DNA of 64,000 nt from an uncultured Clostridia bacterium (GCA_927362715.1 CAKMIX010000014.1:1-64000); one strand, 5' to 3'; shown: positions 25,604-34,499, numbered from the stretch's first letter. The notes: generated from the letters alone by a model not told the origin. Made by a program: numbers and translations.

Positions 25604-26677
25604 TTGCGTCAGGAAAGTCAGACCCCGACAGACGGCCGTCTGTTTACCCCGGAAATGAAGGCGGAACTGCGCACGACGCAAAAGCAGATGCTCGACCGCC
25701 TGGTCATGTTGTTCGCGCCGACGGTCATGGCGTGGTATTATTATGGCTCGCGCGCGCTGTGGCTCGTGTGCATCGCGGTGCTGACCGCCGTGGTGTGCGA
25801 GGGGCTCGGTATGAAGATCCTGGGCCGGCACCCGACGCTGCGCGACCTTTCGGCCGTGGTCACAGGCGTGACCGTGGCGCTTTGTCTGCCCGCCTCTTCA
25901 CCCGCGTGGCTCATCGTGCTTGCCGTCTCGTTTGCCGTCCTTGCGGCAAAGCTGCCGTTCGGCACGGCGCGCAGTCTCCTGTTTTCCCCTGCGGCGGCGG
26001 GGCTTGCCTTTGTAACGGTCTGTCTGCCGCAGTATGTGTTCGCCTACCCGGCGCTGCCCGCCTCGGGGGAGAGCGTACCGGTATTCGGCAGCTCCGCGTT
26101 TACGGAAGGCGTATCGTTGACGCAAATGCTGCAAAACCGCGCGTCCGTGGGCGGCGAGCTTGCAAATTATTTGGATATTCTGCTTGGCGCGCATGCGGGT
26201 GCTATGGGCACGGGCTGCATGGTCGCGCTGTTCGGCGCACTGCTCTTTTTGCTGCTGCGCCGTCCGAAACAGTTTACGGCCGCCATCGGATTTTTAGCGG
26301 CGGCGGCAATTTTCGCGCTGCTGTTCCCGCGCACCACGGCCGGACGCGGACAGTCCGTTGCCATGGAGCTGTGCGGCGGGATGCTGGTGTTCGGGGCGCT
26401 GTTCCTTTTGTCGGAGGAGCCGTTTTTGCCGAAGACCTTTTACGGCAGGCTCGTTTACGGTGTCTGCGGCGGCGTGTTCTGCATGCTGTTCCGCCGGTTC
26501 GGCGCGTTCGAGGAGGGCGTGATGTTCGCCGTGCTGCTCACACAGGCGCTTTCGGGCGTATTCAACCGGCTGCCCGACGCAGGGTTTGCGCGGCGCTTGC
26601 AGGCGCACCGGCGGCGCAAGGATCGTTCCAGGACGGAAACGGCGCTGCCGGAAAAGGGAGGTGCTGCGGATGCATGA
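25604..26677 (+). CDS. RnfD-like membrane subunit, flavin site degenerate
   Basis: The 357-residue protein has about ten transmembrane helices and the NqrB/RnfD fold (MLDRLVMLFAPTVMAWYYYGSRA, HPTLRDLSAVVTGVTVALCLPA, and near the end LSEEPFLP). In working RnfD a DGxSGAT motif carries covalent FMN; the matching loop here reads EGVSLTQML, so GAT is missing and flavinylation is doubtful. TTG 25604 is favoured because GAGGTGG lies just upstream; ATG 25583 has no ribosome site. The gene overlaps the RnfE-like gene by 8 bases. No RnfB, C or G gene is next to it. Confidence 0.85.
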   Translation: MRQESQTPTDGRLFTPEMKAELRTTQKQMLDRLVMLFAPTVMAWYYYGSRALWLVCIAVLTAVVCEGLGMKILGRHPTLRDLSAVVTGVTVALCLPASSPAWLIVLAVSFAVLAAKLPFGTARSLLFSPAAAGLAFVTVCLPQYVFAYPALPASGESVPVFGSSAFTEGVSLTQMLQNRASVGGELANYLDILLGAHAGAMGTGCMVALFGALLFLLLRRPKQFTAAIGFLAAAAIFALLFPRTTAGRGQSVAMELCGGMLVFGALFLLSEEPFLPKTFYGRLVYGVCGGVFCMLFRRFGAFEEGVMFAVLLTQALSGVFNRLPDAGFARRLQAHRRRKDRSRTETALPEKGGAADA

Positions 26678-27803
26678 CCGTGGGAAAGAACTGCTCAAAG
26701 GGATCCGTGACAGCGCCGTCGTTAAAAACCCTGTTCTGTTTGAAGCGATCGGGCTCGCGCCTGTCGCGGCGATGGCGGTGTCCTTGAAATCCGCAATCAT
26801 TTTGGCGGTCGTTTCGTGTGCGGAGCTGGTTATCATCGAGCTGCTCGCGTGCCTGGTTTTAAAGCGCATCAAAAGCTATTTCCGCGTCGCCGTATATGCG
26901 GTGCTCGGGGTGCTGATCAATATTCCGATCTTCATGCTCTTTGAGCGTTTCGCGCCCAACGAGACGCAGAATGCCGGCATCTTCCTGCCGCTGCTCGCCG
27001 TCAATTCCTTAGTGGCGCTGCACTGCGAACGGTTCGCGGTGAAAAATCCGTTCGGCAAAACGTTTGTAGACGCGGTCTCGGCAAGCGCGGGCTATGCGCT
27101 TGTGGTGCTGCTGGTCGGCACAGCGCGCGAGATTTTGGGCAGCGGGACGATCTATTCCGTCGATTTAAAGCTCCCCGTGCAGCTGCCGGGCTTTTTGTAC
27201 CCGTTCGGCGGGCTTTTGCTGCTGGGCTTCCTTGCGGCGGGCGTCAAGGCGCTGATCCTGCACCGCCATCCCGACGCACACCCCGAGCAGGCGTTTGATA
27301 TGCGCGAGATCTCACAGTCGCACGTCGGAAAGCTGCGCAATTTGCTGGATGCGGATTTCAACCCCTATGATGAGGAAGAGACGGCAGCGCCTGCGCCCCG
27401 CGCGCGGGCGGAAAAACGGCGCAAAACGCATGACGCGCCCGCTGTAGAGCCGCCTGCGCAAGCACCGGAAGCTGAGACGGCGGAGACGACCGAGCGCCGG
27501 ACGAAAAATGCGGAAAAGAAAATGAAAAAGCGGGCAAAGCCGGAAAAGACACCGCGCGGCAAGTCTGCAAAAGCCGCATCGAAGCAGGCGGATGCGCCGA
27601 AGCAGAATGCCTCTGAGCAACCGCCGCAGCGTACCCGCCGCACGGAAACGGCGGACTATCTCTCGGAATTCGACGAGATCTTGTCGGAGCTTGACGCATA
27701 CCGCGAAAAATACGGGATGCCCGATGGCGCGGACAAGGCGGACGGCGCACAAACGCCCGCATCCGGCGGCGCGGAAGATCCGAAAGGCGGGGAAAAGCCA
27801 TGA
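26670..27803 (+). CDS. RnfE-like membrane subunit with long charged tail, cysteine ligands absent
   Basis: The 377-residue product has a six-helix RnfE/RsxE-type core (KNPVLFEAIGLAPVAAMAVS, FLPLLAVNSLVAL, FVDAVSASAGYALVVL, LLLLGFLAAG) and a disordered Lys/Glu/Ala-rich tail of about 150 residues, atypical for the family. Canonical RnfE reads GLCP in the first helix and NC in the fourth; here they are GLAP and NS, so the [2Fe-2S] ligands are gone. GGGAGG precedes ATG 26670. It overlaps the next gene by 4 bases. Confidence 0.85.
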   Translation: MHDRGKELLKGIRDSAVVKNPVLFEAIGLAPVAAMAVSLKSAIILAVVSCAELVIIELLACLVLKRIKSYFRVAVYAVLGVLINIPIFMLFERFAPNETQNAGIFLPLLAVNSLVALHCERFAVKNPFGKTFVDAVSASAGYALVVLLVGTAREILGSGTIYSVDLKLPVQLPGFLYPFGGLLLLGFLAAGVKALILHRHPDAHPEQAFDMREISQSHVGKLRNLLDADFNPYDEEETAAPAPRARAEKRRKTHDAPAVEPPAQAPEAETAETTERRTKNAEKKMKKRAKPEKTPRGKSAKAASKQADAPKQNASEQPPQRTRRTETADYLSEFDEILSELDAYREKYGMPDGADKADGAQTPASGGAEDPKGGEKP

Positions 27804-28393
27804 GTATTTTAGGCAGCCTTTTCTCGGCGGCGCTGTATGCCTGCCTGTTCCAAAACCTGATCTTTTCGGGCGGCTACGGGGCGGATGAAGCGATCCGTAT
27901 GGCGGCAAAGCCCAAACAGCTTTTCCCGCTGACCATCTTCATTATGTATTTTTCGACGCTCGGGTCTCTCATCTGCGTGCTTTTAGAGCAGATCGCCGCC
28001 GTGCGCAACAGCAATGTGTTCTGGCACGCGCTCCTGTTCGTCGGCGTGCTCGTCGTGCTGTATCTTGTCACGCTGCTTGTCGTGCTGCTTTTCTTCCGCG
28101 CAAAGCCGCGCACCGTGCGGCGCTTGGGCGTTGCGGCATTCAACACGCTGGTGCTTGCCGTTCCGTTCATCAACTATCGTGCGGCGTTCGGCGTGTTCGA
28201 GGCGATCGGCGCAGGTATCGGCGCGGGCTTTGCCTTTGTCATCGCCGTACTGCTTATCAACTTCGGCCTGCGCGCGCTTGACAAAAACGAGCAGATCCCG
28301 AAAAGCTTTAAGGGCACGCCTGCCGTGTTTATTTATGTATCTATTCTCGCGCTCGCGTTTACGGGGCTTACGGGCACGGGCCTCGGCGTTTGA
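27800..28393 (+). CDS. RnfA-like membrane subunit, cysteine ligands absent
   Basis: The 197-residue six-helix protein matches RnfA/RsxA in size and topology (ALYACLFQNLIFSGGYG, FINYRAAFGVFEAIGAGIGAGFAF, KGTPAVFIYVSILALAFTG). The canonical GICPFLGVS and TTNCAxLG motifs of RnfA, whose cysteines share a membrane [2Fe-2S] cluster with RnfE, are replaced by GGYGADEAI and INYRAAFG. With the RnfE-like partner, all four cluster cysteines are lost. It is coupled to the gene before it; the gene after starts 13 bases later. Confidence 0.83.
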   Translation: MSILGSLFSAALYACLFQNLIFSGGYGADEAIRMAAKPKQLFPLTIFIMYFSTLGSLICVLLEQIAAVRNSNVFWHALLFVGVLVVLYLVTLLVVLLFFRAKPRTVRRLGVAAFNTLVLAVPFINYRAAFGVFEAIGAGIGAGFAFVIAVLLINFGLRALDKNEQIPKSFKGTPAVFIYVSILALAFTGLTGTGLGV

Positions 28394-28406
28394 AAGGGAA
28401 AGAGCC

Positions 28407-29591
28407 ATGTTCAAAAACCGGGATGTAAAGCCTCGGAAAAAAAGCTATTATCCGTTTTCCAAAAACTATCCGAGCCGGCGCACGGGTACGACCTACGCCA
28501 TCGGGGAAAGCCGTGCGCGCCGCGAAAAGGAACGGCACGCCAACGTCGCATACGCCGTGGCGCTCGTTGTGGTGTTCGTGGTGGTCTTTGCGGTAACGTT
28601 TGTCGCTATTTCGCTGTATGAGCGTCCCATTGACGACGGCAGCGACACGGCGGTCAGCTTCGACGGCGATTACCGCGCGCAGTATATCACCGCCGACGAG
28701 CTCGGCGGCGGCATTGCGTTCGATCTGTTTTTCGGGCAGCTTTCGGAAAGCGGTGCGAATGCGGTGCTTTTGGATTACAAAAATGAATCCGGCGAGCTTT
28801 GCACCGATACGGGTGCAGACACGGCGGGAGAGCTTGGCGCTTCAGCGGCAAACGCGGCGGCAGCGGACACGGTAGCAAGGCTCAAAGCGCAGGGCTACAG
28901 GATCATTGCACGCATCCATTGCTTTAAAGACCCCCTTGCGGCTTCGCAGCTTCCCGAAGCGGCGGTGACCGAAGCGGACGGTACGACCGTTTGGCTGGAT
29001 GACAGCGCCCGCAACGGCGGGCAGCCGTGGCTCAACCCCTATTCCGAGACGGCACAGCTCTATTTGCTCGGCGTGATCGGGAGTGCGGTCGATTTCGGCG
29101 CGGACGTAATACTGCTCGACAGCGTGCAGTTCCCGACGGGTGACCTTGCCGCGCGCGCAACGTATCGCGGGGAAACGGAAAGCACTTACAGCCGCAACGC
29201 GATCCTGCAAAACTTCATCGAGCGTGCCAAAGCACAGGTGGGCGAGGTGCCTTTGGCGGTCGCCATGCCGCTGTCGGCGGCGCTGTTCGGCGATACGGCA
29301 GCCTATGGAGGCGGGCTTTTTGACTCTGCGGCGGATATGGCGGCGGTCACGCTCACGCGCACGGGGCTTGCGGACGGCGCGATGCTGGGGAGCACAGCCT
29401 ATTCCGCCGACATGGACGAGGCTTCTTTCCTTTCCGCTGCCACGGCGGCGCTGGAGGCGCGGCTTTCGGAAAACTACCGCACCGAAGGGCTCCTGCCCGT
29501 GCTTGAGGAGGGTACGGATGTATCAAACCTCGAAAATGCGGGTATACATAGATATATATACCTGCGCACGGCGGACACCGATACGCAGTAG
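28407..29591 (+). CDS. Membrane-anchored putative glycoside hydrolase (DUF4015-like)
   Basis: The 394-residue protein has a basic cytoplasmic N-terminus, a transmembrane helix near residues 48-70 and a large outer domain. The domain shows (beta/alpha)-barrel features of the putative glycoside hydrolase family PF13200: ANAVLLDYKNESGEL, a repeated IARIHCFKDPLAA and WLNPYSETAQLYLL, and FGADVILLDSVQFP. It may act on wall or exopolysaccharide. ATG 28407 starts after GAAAGGG. It belongs to the Rnf-like operon (13-base gap), hinting that the membrane module serves an envelope process rather than energy conversion. Confidence 0.75.
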   Translation: MFKNRDVKPRKKSYYPFSKNYPSRRTGTTYAIGESRARREKERHANVAYAVALVVVFVVVFAVTFVAISLYERPIDDGSDTAVSFDGDYRAQYITADELGGGIAFDLFFGQLSESGANAVLLDYKNESGELCTDTGADTAGELGASAANAAAADTVARLKAQGYRIIARIHCFKDPLAASQLPEAAVTEADGTTVWLDDSARNGGQPWLNPYSETAQLYLLGVIGSAVDFGADVILLDSVQFPTGDLAARATYRGETESTYSRNAILQNFIERAKAQVGEVPLAVAMPLSAALFGDTAAYGGGLFDSAADMAAVTLTRTGLADGAMLGSTAYSADMDEASFLSAATAALEARLSENYRTEGLLPVLEEGTDVSNLENAGIHRYIYLRTADTDTQ

Positions 29592-29719
29592 GCGATAAAA
29601 GAGGGACCGGCACACATCGCGCTCGAGACGATCCTGGATGAATGCGCGCAAACTATAAAGATAACATATTTAAAGAAAAGGAACTGCCCGCGTATTATTG
29701 AACATGCAGATAAAAATAC

Positions 29720-29747
29720 TTGACAAGTGTTGATTTAGTGGTATAAT
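29720..29747 (+). promoter_or_regulatory. Promoter of the riboswitch-P-type ATPase unit
   Basis: Perfect TTGACA (29720-29725) and TATAAT (29742-29747), 16 bp apart, with an extended -10 TGG. The 128 bases between the previous gene and this promoter contain nothing else recognisable. Confidence 0.9.
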
Positions 29748-29765
29748 GAAGGCAGAAAAAAGCCC

Positions 29766-29890
29766 TCAGAAGGGGAGTAGCTTTCCGGCAAAGGTCTTTG
29801 CCTCTTTGCCGAAACCCGCCGGTCAACATCTTGCCGTTTTCGGCTGGCCGGCGAGCCTGGTTTTTGCAGGTAGCAAGACCTTCGGCAACG
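29766..29890 (+). ncRNA. yybP-ykoY manganese riboswitch
   Basis: The leader shows the family's signature segments: AGGGGAGTAGC at 29771-29781, the paired CCGGTCAAC and GGCCGGCGAGCC arms, and the closing TAGCAAGACCTTCGGC at 29871-29886. This class binds Mn2+ in L1/L3 and turns on Mn2+ exporters and related genes. The aptamer's 3' strand overlaps the terminator stem that follows, as expected for transcriptional control: with Mn2+ bound the terminator should not form. Confidence 0.93.
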
Positions 29891-29917
29891 TTGTGCGTTT
29901 GCCTGAAGGTCTTTTTT
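29877..29917 (+). terminator. Riboswitch expression-platform terminator
   Basis: GACCTTCGGC pairs with GCCTGAAGGTC and is followed by TTTTTT. Its 5' arm is part of the aptamer's closing helix, so the two folds exclude each other. Confidence 0.88.
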
Positions 29918-29945
29918 CATATAACAAATTTCAGGAGGCGACAGT

Positions 29946-32615
29946 ATGCAATCCTATTTGCAGTCCCCGCAGGAGGTCTTTGACGCGGTACAAAGTTCCC
30001 AACAGGGTCTTTCACGTGCCGAAGCGGAAAAACGTCTTGCCGAAAACGGTGAGAACAAGCTGCAGGAGGGGAAAAAGAAATCGCTTGCCCGCAGGTTCTT
30101 AGAGCAGTTTGCCGACCCGATGATCATCATCCTCATCGCGGCGGCGGTGGTCTCCGGGATCACGGCGGCAATGGAAAGCGAGTTCCCCACAGACGTCATC
30201 ATCATCCTCGCGGTGGTCCTCATCAACGCGGTGTTGGGCGTCTATCAGGAGAGCAAAGCGGAAAAGGCGATCGAGGCGCTGCAGAAAATGGCAGCGGCGA
30301 CCTCCAAGGTCCTGCGCAACGGCGAGGTCAAGCAGATCCCGAGCGCCCAGCTGGTCGTGGGCGATGTGATCCTGCTTGAAGCGGGCGACGCCGTTCCCGC
30401 AGACGCGCGTATTTTTGAATGTGCGAGTCTCAAGATCGAGGAGGCGGCGCTGACGGGTGAATCCGTGCCGGTCAACAAGGCGATAAGTGCGCTTGGACTC
30501 GGCGACCAGAAGGACGTGCCGCTGGGTGACCGCAAAAACATGATGTACATGGGCTCTTCGGTCGTGTACGGGCGCGGGCGCGCGGTCGTGACCGCCACCG
30601 GCATGGATACCGAAATGGGCAAGATCGCGGGCGCGCTTTCAGCGGCGCAGGAATCCCGCACGCCCTTGCAGCTGAAGCTTGCCCAGCTCTCCAAGATCCT
30701 GAGCTACATCGTTCTCGGCATCTGCGTGTTCATGTTCGTGTTCGACATCGTCCGCCGCTATGTGACGGGCGGGGTGCCGGACTTCGACTTCCTCTTGAAT
30801 TCCTTTATGATCGCCGTATCGCTGGCGGTCGCCGCCATCCCCGAGGGGCTTGCGGCGGTGGTGACGGTGGTGCTTTCCATCGGCGTGACGAACATGTCGA
30901 AGAAGAACGCCATCATCCGCAAACTGACCGCTGTCGAAACGCTCGGCTGTGCGCAGATCATCTGCTCGGATAAGACCGGCACGCTCACACAGAACAAAAT
31001 GACCGTGGTCGAGCATTACGGTGAAGACGAAAAACTGCTGGCGCAGTGCATGGCGCTTTGTACCGACGTGAGTGTTGACCACGACGGCAATCTGGTCGGT
31101 GAGCCGACCGAAGCGGCGCTCGTGGCGTACGCCATGACGCTGGGGCTCAATAAGAACGACATGCTTGCCACCGCACCGCGCGTGGGGGAAGCCCCGTTTG
31201 ATTCTTCGCGCAAAATGATGTCCACCATCCACAAAACCGCCGACGGCGTTTTGCAGTTCACCAAAGGCGCGCCCGACGTCGTGCTGGGGCATTGCACGCA
31301 CATCTTTAAGAACGGCGAATCCGTCCCCATGACCGAAGCAGACCGCGAAGCAGTGCTCGCCGCCAACAAGGCGTTTGCCGACCGCGCGCTGCGCGTGCTT
31401 GCCGGGGCGTTCCGCACCCATGCTGCCGTGCCCGACGATCAAAGCCCCGAGGCGATCGAGCACGACCTGACCTTTGTAGGCTTAACGGGTATGATCGACC
31501 CCGTGCGCCCGGAGGTCAAGGCGGCGATCGAGGAGTGCCGCAGCGCGGGCATCCGCCCGATCATGATCACCGGCGACCATAAGGATACCGCCGTTGCCAT
31601 CGCGAAGGAGCTCGGCATCATTGAGGACGCATCGCAAGCCATCACGGGCGCGGAGCTCAACGATATTTCCGATGAGGAATTCAAGGAAAAGGTCACGCAG
31701 TATTCCGTTTACGCGCGCGTACAGCCTGAGCATAAGGTGCGTATCGTCAACGCCTGGCGCGCACGCGGCATGGTGACCGCCATGACGGGCGACGGCGTGA
31801 ACGACGCGCCGTCCATCAAGAGCGCGGACATCGGCGTGGGCATGGGCATCACCGGCACGGACGTAACGAAAAACGTGGCGGATATGGTACTTGCCGATGA
31901 CAACTTTGCGACGATCGTCTCCGCCGTGGGCGAGGGCCGCCGCATCTATGACAACATCCGCAAATCCATCCAGTTCCTGCTCGCTTCCAATTTGAGCGAG
32001 GTTTTGGCGATCTTCTTCGCGAACCTCATGGGCTTCACGATCTTAAAGCCCGTGCACCTGTTGTGGATCAACCTCGTGACCGACTCCTTCCCGGCACTTG
32101 CATTGAGCATGGAAAAGGGCGAAAAGGACATTATGAAACGCCCGCCGCGCAAGACCACCGACGGCATTTTCGCAGGCGGCGTGGGCGGCGACATTGCCTA
32201 TCAGGGTCTCTTGGTTACGCTGCTGACCCTTGCGGCATACTTCGTCGGACATTTCATTGAAGCGGGGAAATGGGAAATTGTAGACAGCCCCGACGGCATG
32301 ACCATGGCGTTCCTGACGATGTCGCTGTGCGAGATCTTCCACTCGCTGAACATGCGCTCGCAGCGCGGTTCGATCTTCGCAATGGCGGCGCACGGCAGCC
32401 ACAACAAATATCTGGCGCTCTCGACGCTCGCCTCCTTTGTGACGACCACTGCGGTCATCTATATCCCGTTCTTGAGCGAGGCGTTTGAGTTCGAGCACAT
32501 CAGCCTGCTCGAATACGTCATCGCTGTGGCGCTCGCGTTTGCCATCGTGCCGCTTGTAGAGATCGTCAAGGCGATCGAGCGTGCCGCGATCAAGCGGAAA
32601 AAACAGAAAAAATAA
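29946..32615 (+). CDS. P-type II ATPase, probable Mn2+/Ca2+ exporter
   Basis: The 889-residue pump has an N-terminal cation ATPase domain, the actuator TGES at 170-173, the M4 ion-site motif PEGL at 299-302, phosphorylated Asp342 in DKTGTLT, the nucleotide-domain KGAPD and the hinge TGDGVNDAP, with ten predicted transmembrane helices. PEGL and overall length fit type IIA Ca2+-ATPases. Control by a yybP-ykoY riboswitch suggests that Mn2+ export is its physiological job, as for YoaB-like pumps. AGGAGG precedes ATG 29946. Monocistronic. Confidence 0.93.
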   Translation: MQSYLQSPQEVFDAVQSSQQGLSRAEAEKRLAENGENKLQEGKKKSLARRFLEQFADPMIIILIAAAVVSGITAAMESEFPTDVIIILAVVLINAVLGVYQESKAEKAIEALQKMAAATSKVLRNGEVKQIPSAQLVVGDVILLEAGDAVPADARIFECASLKIEEAALTGESVPVNKAISALGLGDQKDVPLGDRKNMMYMGSSVVYGRGRAVVTATGMDTEMGKIAGALSAAQESRTPLQLKLAQLSKILSYIVLGICVFMFVFDIVRRYVTGGVPDFDFLLNSFMIAVSLAVAAIPEGLAAVVTVVLSIGVTNMSKKNAIIRKLTAVETLGCAQIICSDKTGTLTQNKMTVVEHYGEDEKLLAQCMALCTDVSVDHDGNLVGEPTEAALVAYAMTLGLNKNDMLATAPRVGEAPFDSSRKMMSTIHKTADGVLQFTKGAPDVVLGHCTHIFKNGESVPMTEADREAVLAANKAFADRALRVLAGAFRTHAAVPDDQSPEAIEHDLTFVGLTGMIDPVRPEVKAAIEECRSAGIRPIMITGDHKDTAVAIAKELGIIEDASQAITGAELNDISDEEFKEKVTQYSVYARVQPEHKVRIVNAWRARGMVTAMTGDGVNDAPSIKSADIGVGMGITGTDVTKNVADMVLADDNFATIVSAVGEGRRIYDNIRKSIQFLLASNLSEVLAIFFANLMGFTILKPVHLLWINLVTDSFPALALSMEKGEKDIMKRPPRKTTDGIFAGGVGGDIAYQGLLVTLLTLAAYFVGHFIEAGKWEIVDSPDGMTMAFLTMSLCEIFHSLNMRSQRGSIFAMAAHGSHNKYLALSTLASFVTTTAVIYIPFLSEAFEFEHISLLEYVIAVALAFAIVPLVEIVKAIERAAIKRKKQKK

Positions 32616-32672
32616 AGCCGCAGGCACGCGGCACGCAGGGATGTAAAGCCTGCGGGTAAAAGATAAGAAAAG

Positions 32673-32704
32673 AGGGCAGCAAGCCGAAATCGGCTTGCTG
32701 CCCT
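32673..32704 (+). terminator. Terminator after the P-type ATPase
   Basis: AGGGCAGCAAGCCGA pairs with TCGGCTTGCTGCCCT and is followed by TTTAAT. Confidence 0.9.
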
Positions 32705-32752
32705 TTAATAGGTTGAAGAAAATTTAATAAAGCAAAAAACGTAAAAGTTTTC

Positions 32753-32777
32753 GCCTGCCTTGGGGGCAGGCGGCGGG
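32753..32777. repeat. Dispersed palindromic repeat, copy 2
   Basis: CGCCTGCC and GGCAGGCG form a hairpin here; 32757-32777 is identical to 18028-18048. The surrounding 32705-32868 contains no gene. Confidence 0.7.
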
Positions 32778-32868
32778 GTCGAGGGGCGCGCCCCCGGAGC
32801 GGCATGCAACGACGCCTTTGGGAGTTGCGCTGCGCAAGCCTTGGTTGCGAGCAGATTTTACCTGCGCG

Positions 32869-33069
32869 TTACGCGATTTTCTGCATCCACGCATCATATT
32901 TTTTGAACACCTTTTCGAGGATCTTGGCGCTGTCGGCGCTGACGAACAGCACCTTTACGCCGCTGTGTTCCCGCCGAATGCGTGCGCGTACCCGCTCGAA
33001 AATGCGTGCGCTCGGGTGGTAGGCGTCCACCGCTGTTTTGATCAGAGTATCCGTATCATGCAGGTTCAT
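32869..33069 (-). CDS. Small protein coupled to an ECF sigma factor
   Basis: The 66-residue product is charged and helical (DTDTLIKTAVDAYHPSARIFERVRARIRREHSG) with a C-terminal amphipathic helix (AKILEKVFKKYDAWMQKI) and no membrane segment. It starts inside the last codons of the sigma factor gene with GGAGG at the right distance, so the two are coupled. The position is that of an anti-sigma factor, but size and sequence match none I recognise. Confidence 0.6.
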   Translation of the reverse strand: MNLHDTDTLIKTAVDAYHPSARIFERVRARIRREHSGVKVLFVSADSAKILEKVFKKYDAWMQKIA

Positions 33070-33562
33070 CCGTCTTTGCCTCCCGTTCCAAATATTCCGA
33101 AAATAGGCCCTTCGCCTTTTGCAGCCGCGTGCGCACGGCAGAAGCCGTCACGCCGAGCATCGTCCCGATCTCTTCACTTTTAAAGCCGAAGCTTTTTAAA
33201 GTCAGCAGATCGGCACAGTCTTTTGGCAGCGCCGCAAACGCGCGCTGTACCGCCAGGCGTGTCATGTCGTCGGGCGCGGCGGAAAGGTCTTGCTGTGCTT
33301 CGTCAAGCGGCTGCGTCTCGCGCGAAGCATAAGCACGCCGCAAGAAGTCATTTTTCAGGTTCACAGCGCAGCGGAATACCCATGCGCGCCAGTTGTCGGG
33401 TGTTTTGCCGTCTTGGATCGCGCGCCATACCCGCAGGAAGATCTCCTGCGCGAGGTCTTCCGCCTCCTGCGCGCCGAAACAGACGTTGAAATAGGCGTAC
33501 ACGTCCGGAAACAGCGCGTCGTAAACCGCGTCAAACGCTTCGTTTTTTTTCTGCGCGTTCAT
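33056..33562 (-). CDS. ECF-type RNA polymerase sigma factor
   Basis: The 168-residue protein has sigma-2 (DAVYDALFPDVYAYFNVCFG, AEDLAQEIFLRVWRAI, the -10 reading NWRAWVFRCAVNLKNDFLRR) and sigma-4 (AFAALPKDCADLLTLKSFGFKSEEIGTMLGVTASAVRTRLQKAK) regions. It would direct polymerase to a specific promoter set under an external signal. Its ATG overlaps the stop of the gene at 33559 (ATGA), and its end overlaps the next small gene. No classical transmembrane anti-sigma factor is present. Confidence 0.92.
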   Translation of the reverse strand: MNAQKKNEAFDAVYDALFPDVYAYFNVCFGAQEAEDLAQEIFLRVWRAIQDGKTPDNWRAWVFRCAVNLKNDFLRRAYASRETQPLDEAQQDLSAAPDDMTRLAVQRAFAALPKDCADLLTLKSFGFKSEEIGTMLGVTASAVRTRLQKAKGLFSEYLEREAKTDEPA

Positions 33563-34434
33563 CGTCTCCGAATCTTTGCGACGTCGTGCGCCAAGAGCTG
33601 CACCACGTCAAAGGTCTCCTTGGTTGCGCGAAGCTGTGCGATGTCCGAGATCAGGCAGACCTTTTCAAGCAGCAGCTCGGCGGTCACGTCCTTTTCAATA
33701 TAGAGCTTCGCAATGTCCATCAGCACGAGCTTGCCGGGGACATTTTCCAAAAGCGTTTTGGTCACGCGGAATTCGGGCAGATCCTTTTTAAAAAGGATAG
33801 CGCCGTCTGTATTCGAGTACACGACTTCGCCCGCGCTTAAAGAAAGCGCGCTTTTCTGCACGCTCGGATGCGCCACGACCAGATTTGCCATTATTTCACC
33901 GTGCGCCTCTGCGGGGACCGCCTGCACAAAAACGAGCTTGCCGTAGTAGCGGTTCTTGCCGTCGCCTAAAAAGCGTTCGGCGGGCAGGATCGCCCCGTCC
34001 GGCAAAAATTCCACGCCGGAAAGGTCAATGGTATCCACCTTGCCGTTGACGCATAACAGATTGATTTGCCCGCCGTTTCGGCTGCCCTTGTCACAGACCG
34101 CTTTGCCGTTGACGATCAACGAAACCTGTTTGTTTTCGGAAAGCGGCAGAATGACGGCGGTGCCGTTGATGATGCAAATGCTGTCGCCGTCGGGCAGGTT
34201 GTTGTCGCTCAAAACCGTTTCGCCGTTGAACGTGAGCAAGGTGGTGTCCGCGTCCGCATAGACAGTGGACGCGACGTTTTTCATGTCGATTTTCGCAAGT
34301 GCCGCGCGGGTCTGCTCGTCACAGTTTTTCGGCAGGATCACCAGCGCCGCGTTGTGCACCGCTTCGACCGACGAAGCGGCTTCGGGCGTGTTGTAGCTGC
34401 GCAGATCGCAGATCGCCACGTTTTGCAATTTCAT
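33559..34434 (-). CDS. Conserved-looking beta-rich protein, unknown
   Basis: The 291-residue product has no signal peptide or membrane helix. Its many short strands (VASTVYADADTTLLTFNGETVLS, SLIVNGKAVCDKG, INLLCVNGKVDTIDLSG) suggest a beta-solenoid or bactofilin-like fold. It is translationally coupled to the sigma factor gene and starts the operon (AAAGGGG before ATG 34434), so it may sense or modulate the sigma factor. Not recognised; function not proposed beyond this. Confidence 0.7.
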   Translation of the reverse strand: MKLQNVAICDLRSYNTPEAASSVEAVHNAALVILPKNCDEQTRAALAKIDMKNVASTVYADADTTLLTFNGETVLSDNNLPDGDSICIINGTAVILPLSENKQVSLIVNGKAVCDKGSRNGGQINLLCVNGKVDTIDLSGVEFLPDGAILPAERFLGDGKNRYYGKLVFVQAVPAEAHGEIMANLVVAHPSVQKSALSLSAGEVVYSNTDGAILFKKDLPEFRVTKTLLENVPGKLVLMDIAKLYIEKDVTAELLLEKVCLISDIAQLRATKETFDVVQLLAHDVAKIRRR

Positions 34435-34499
34435 CGTGATCCCCTTTCAAACTTCAGAATTCGGTTTCTGTAAAGTAAGACGCACGGCAAACAAAATTT

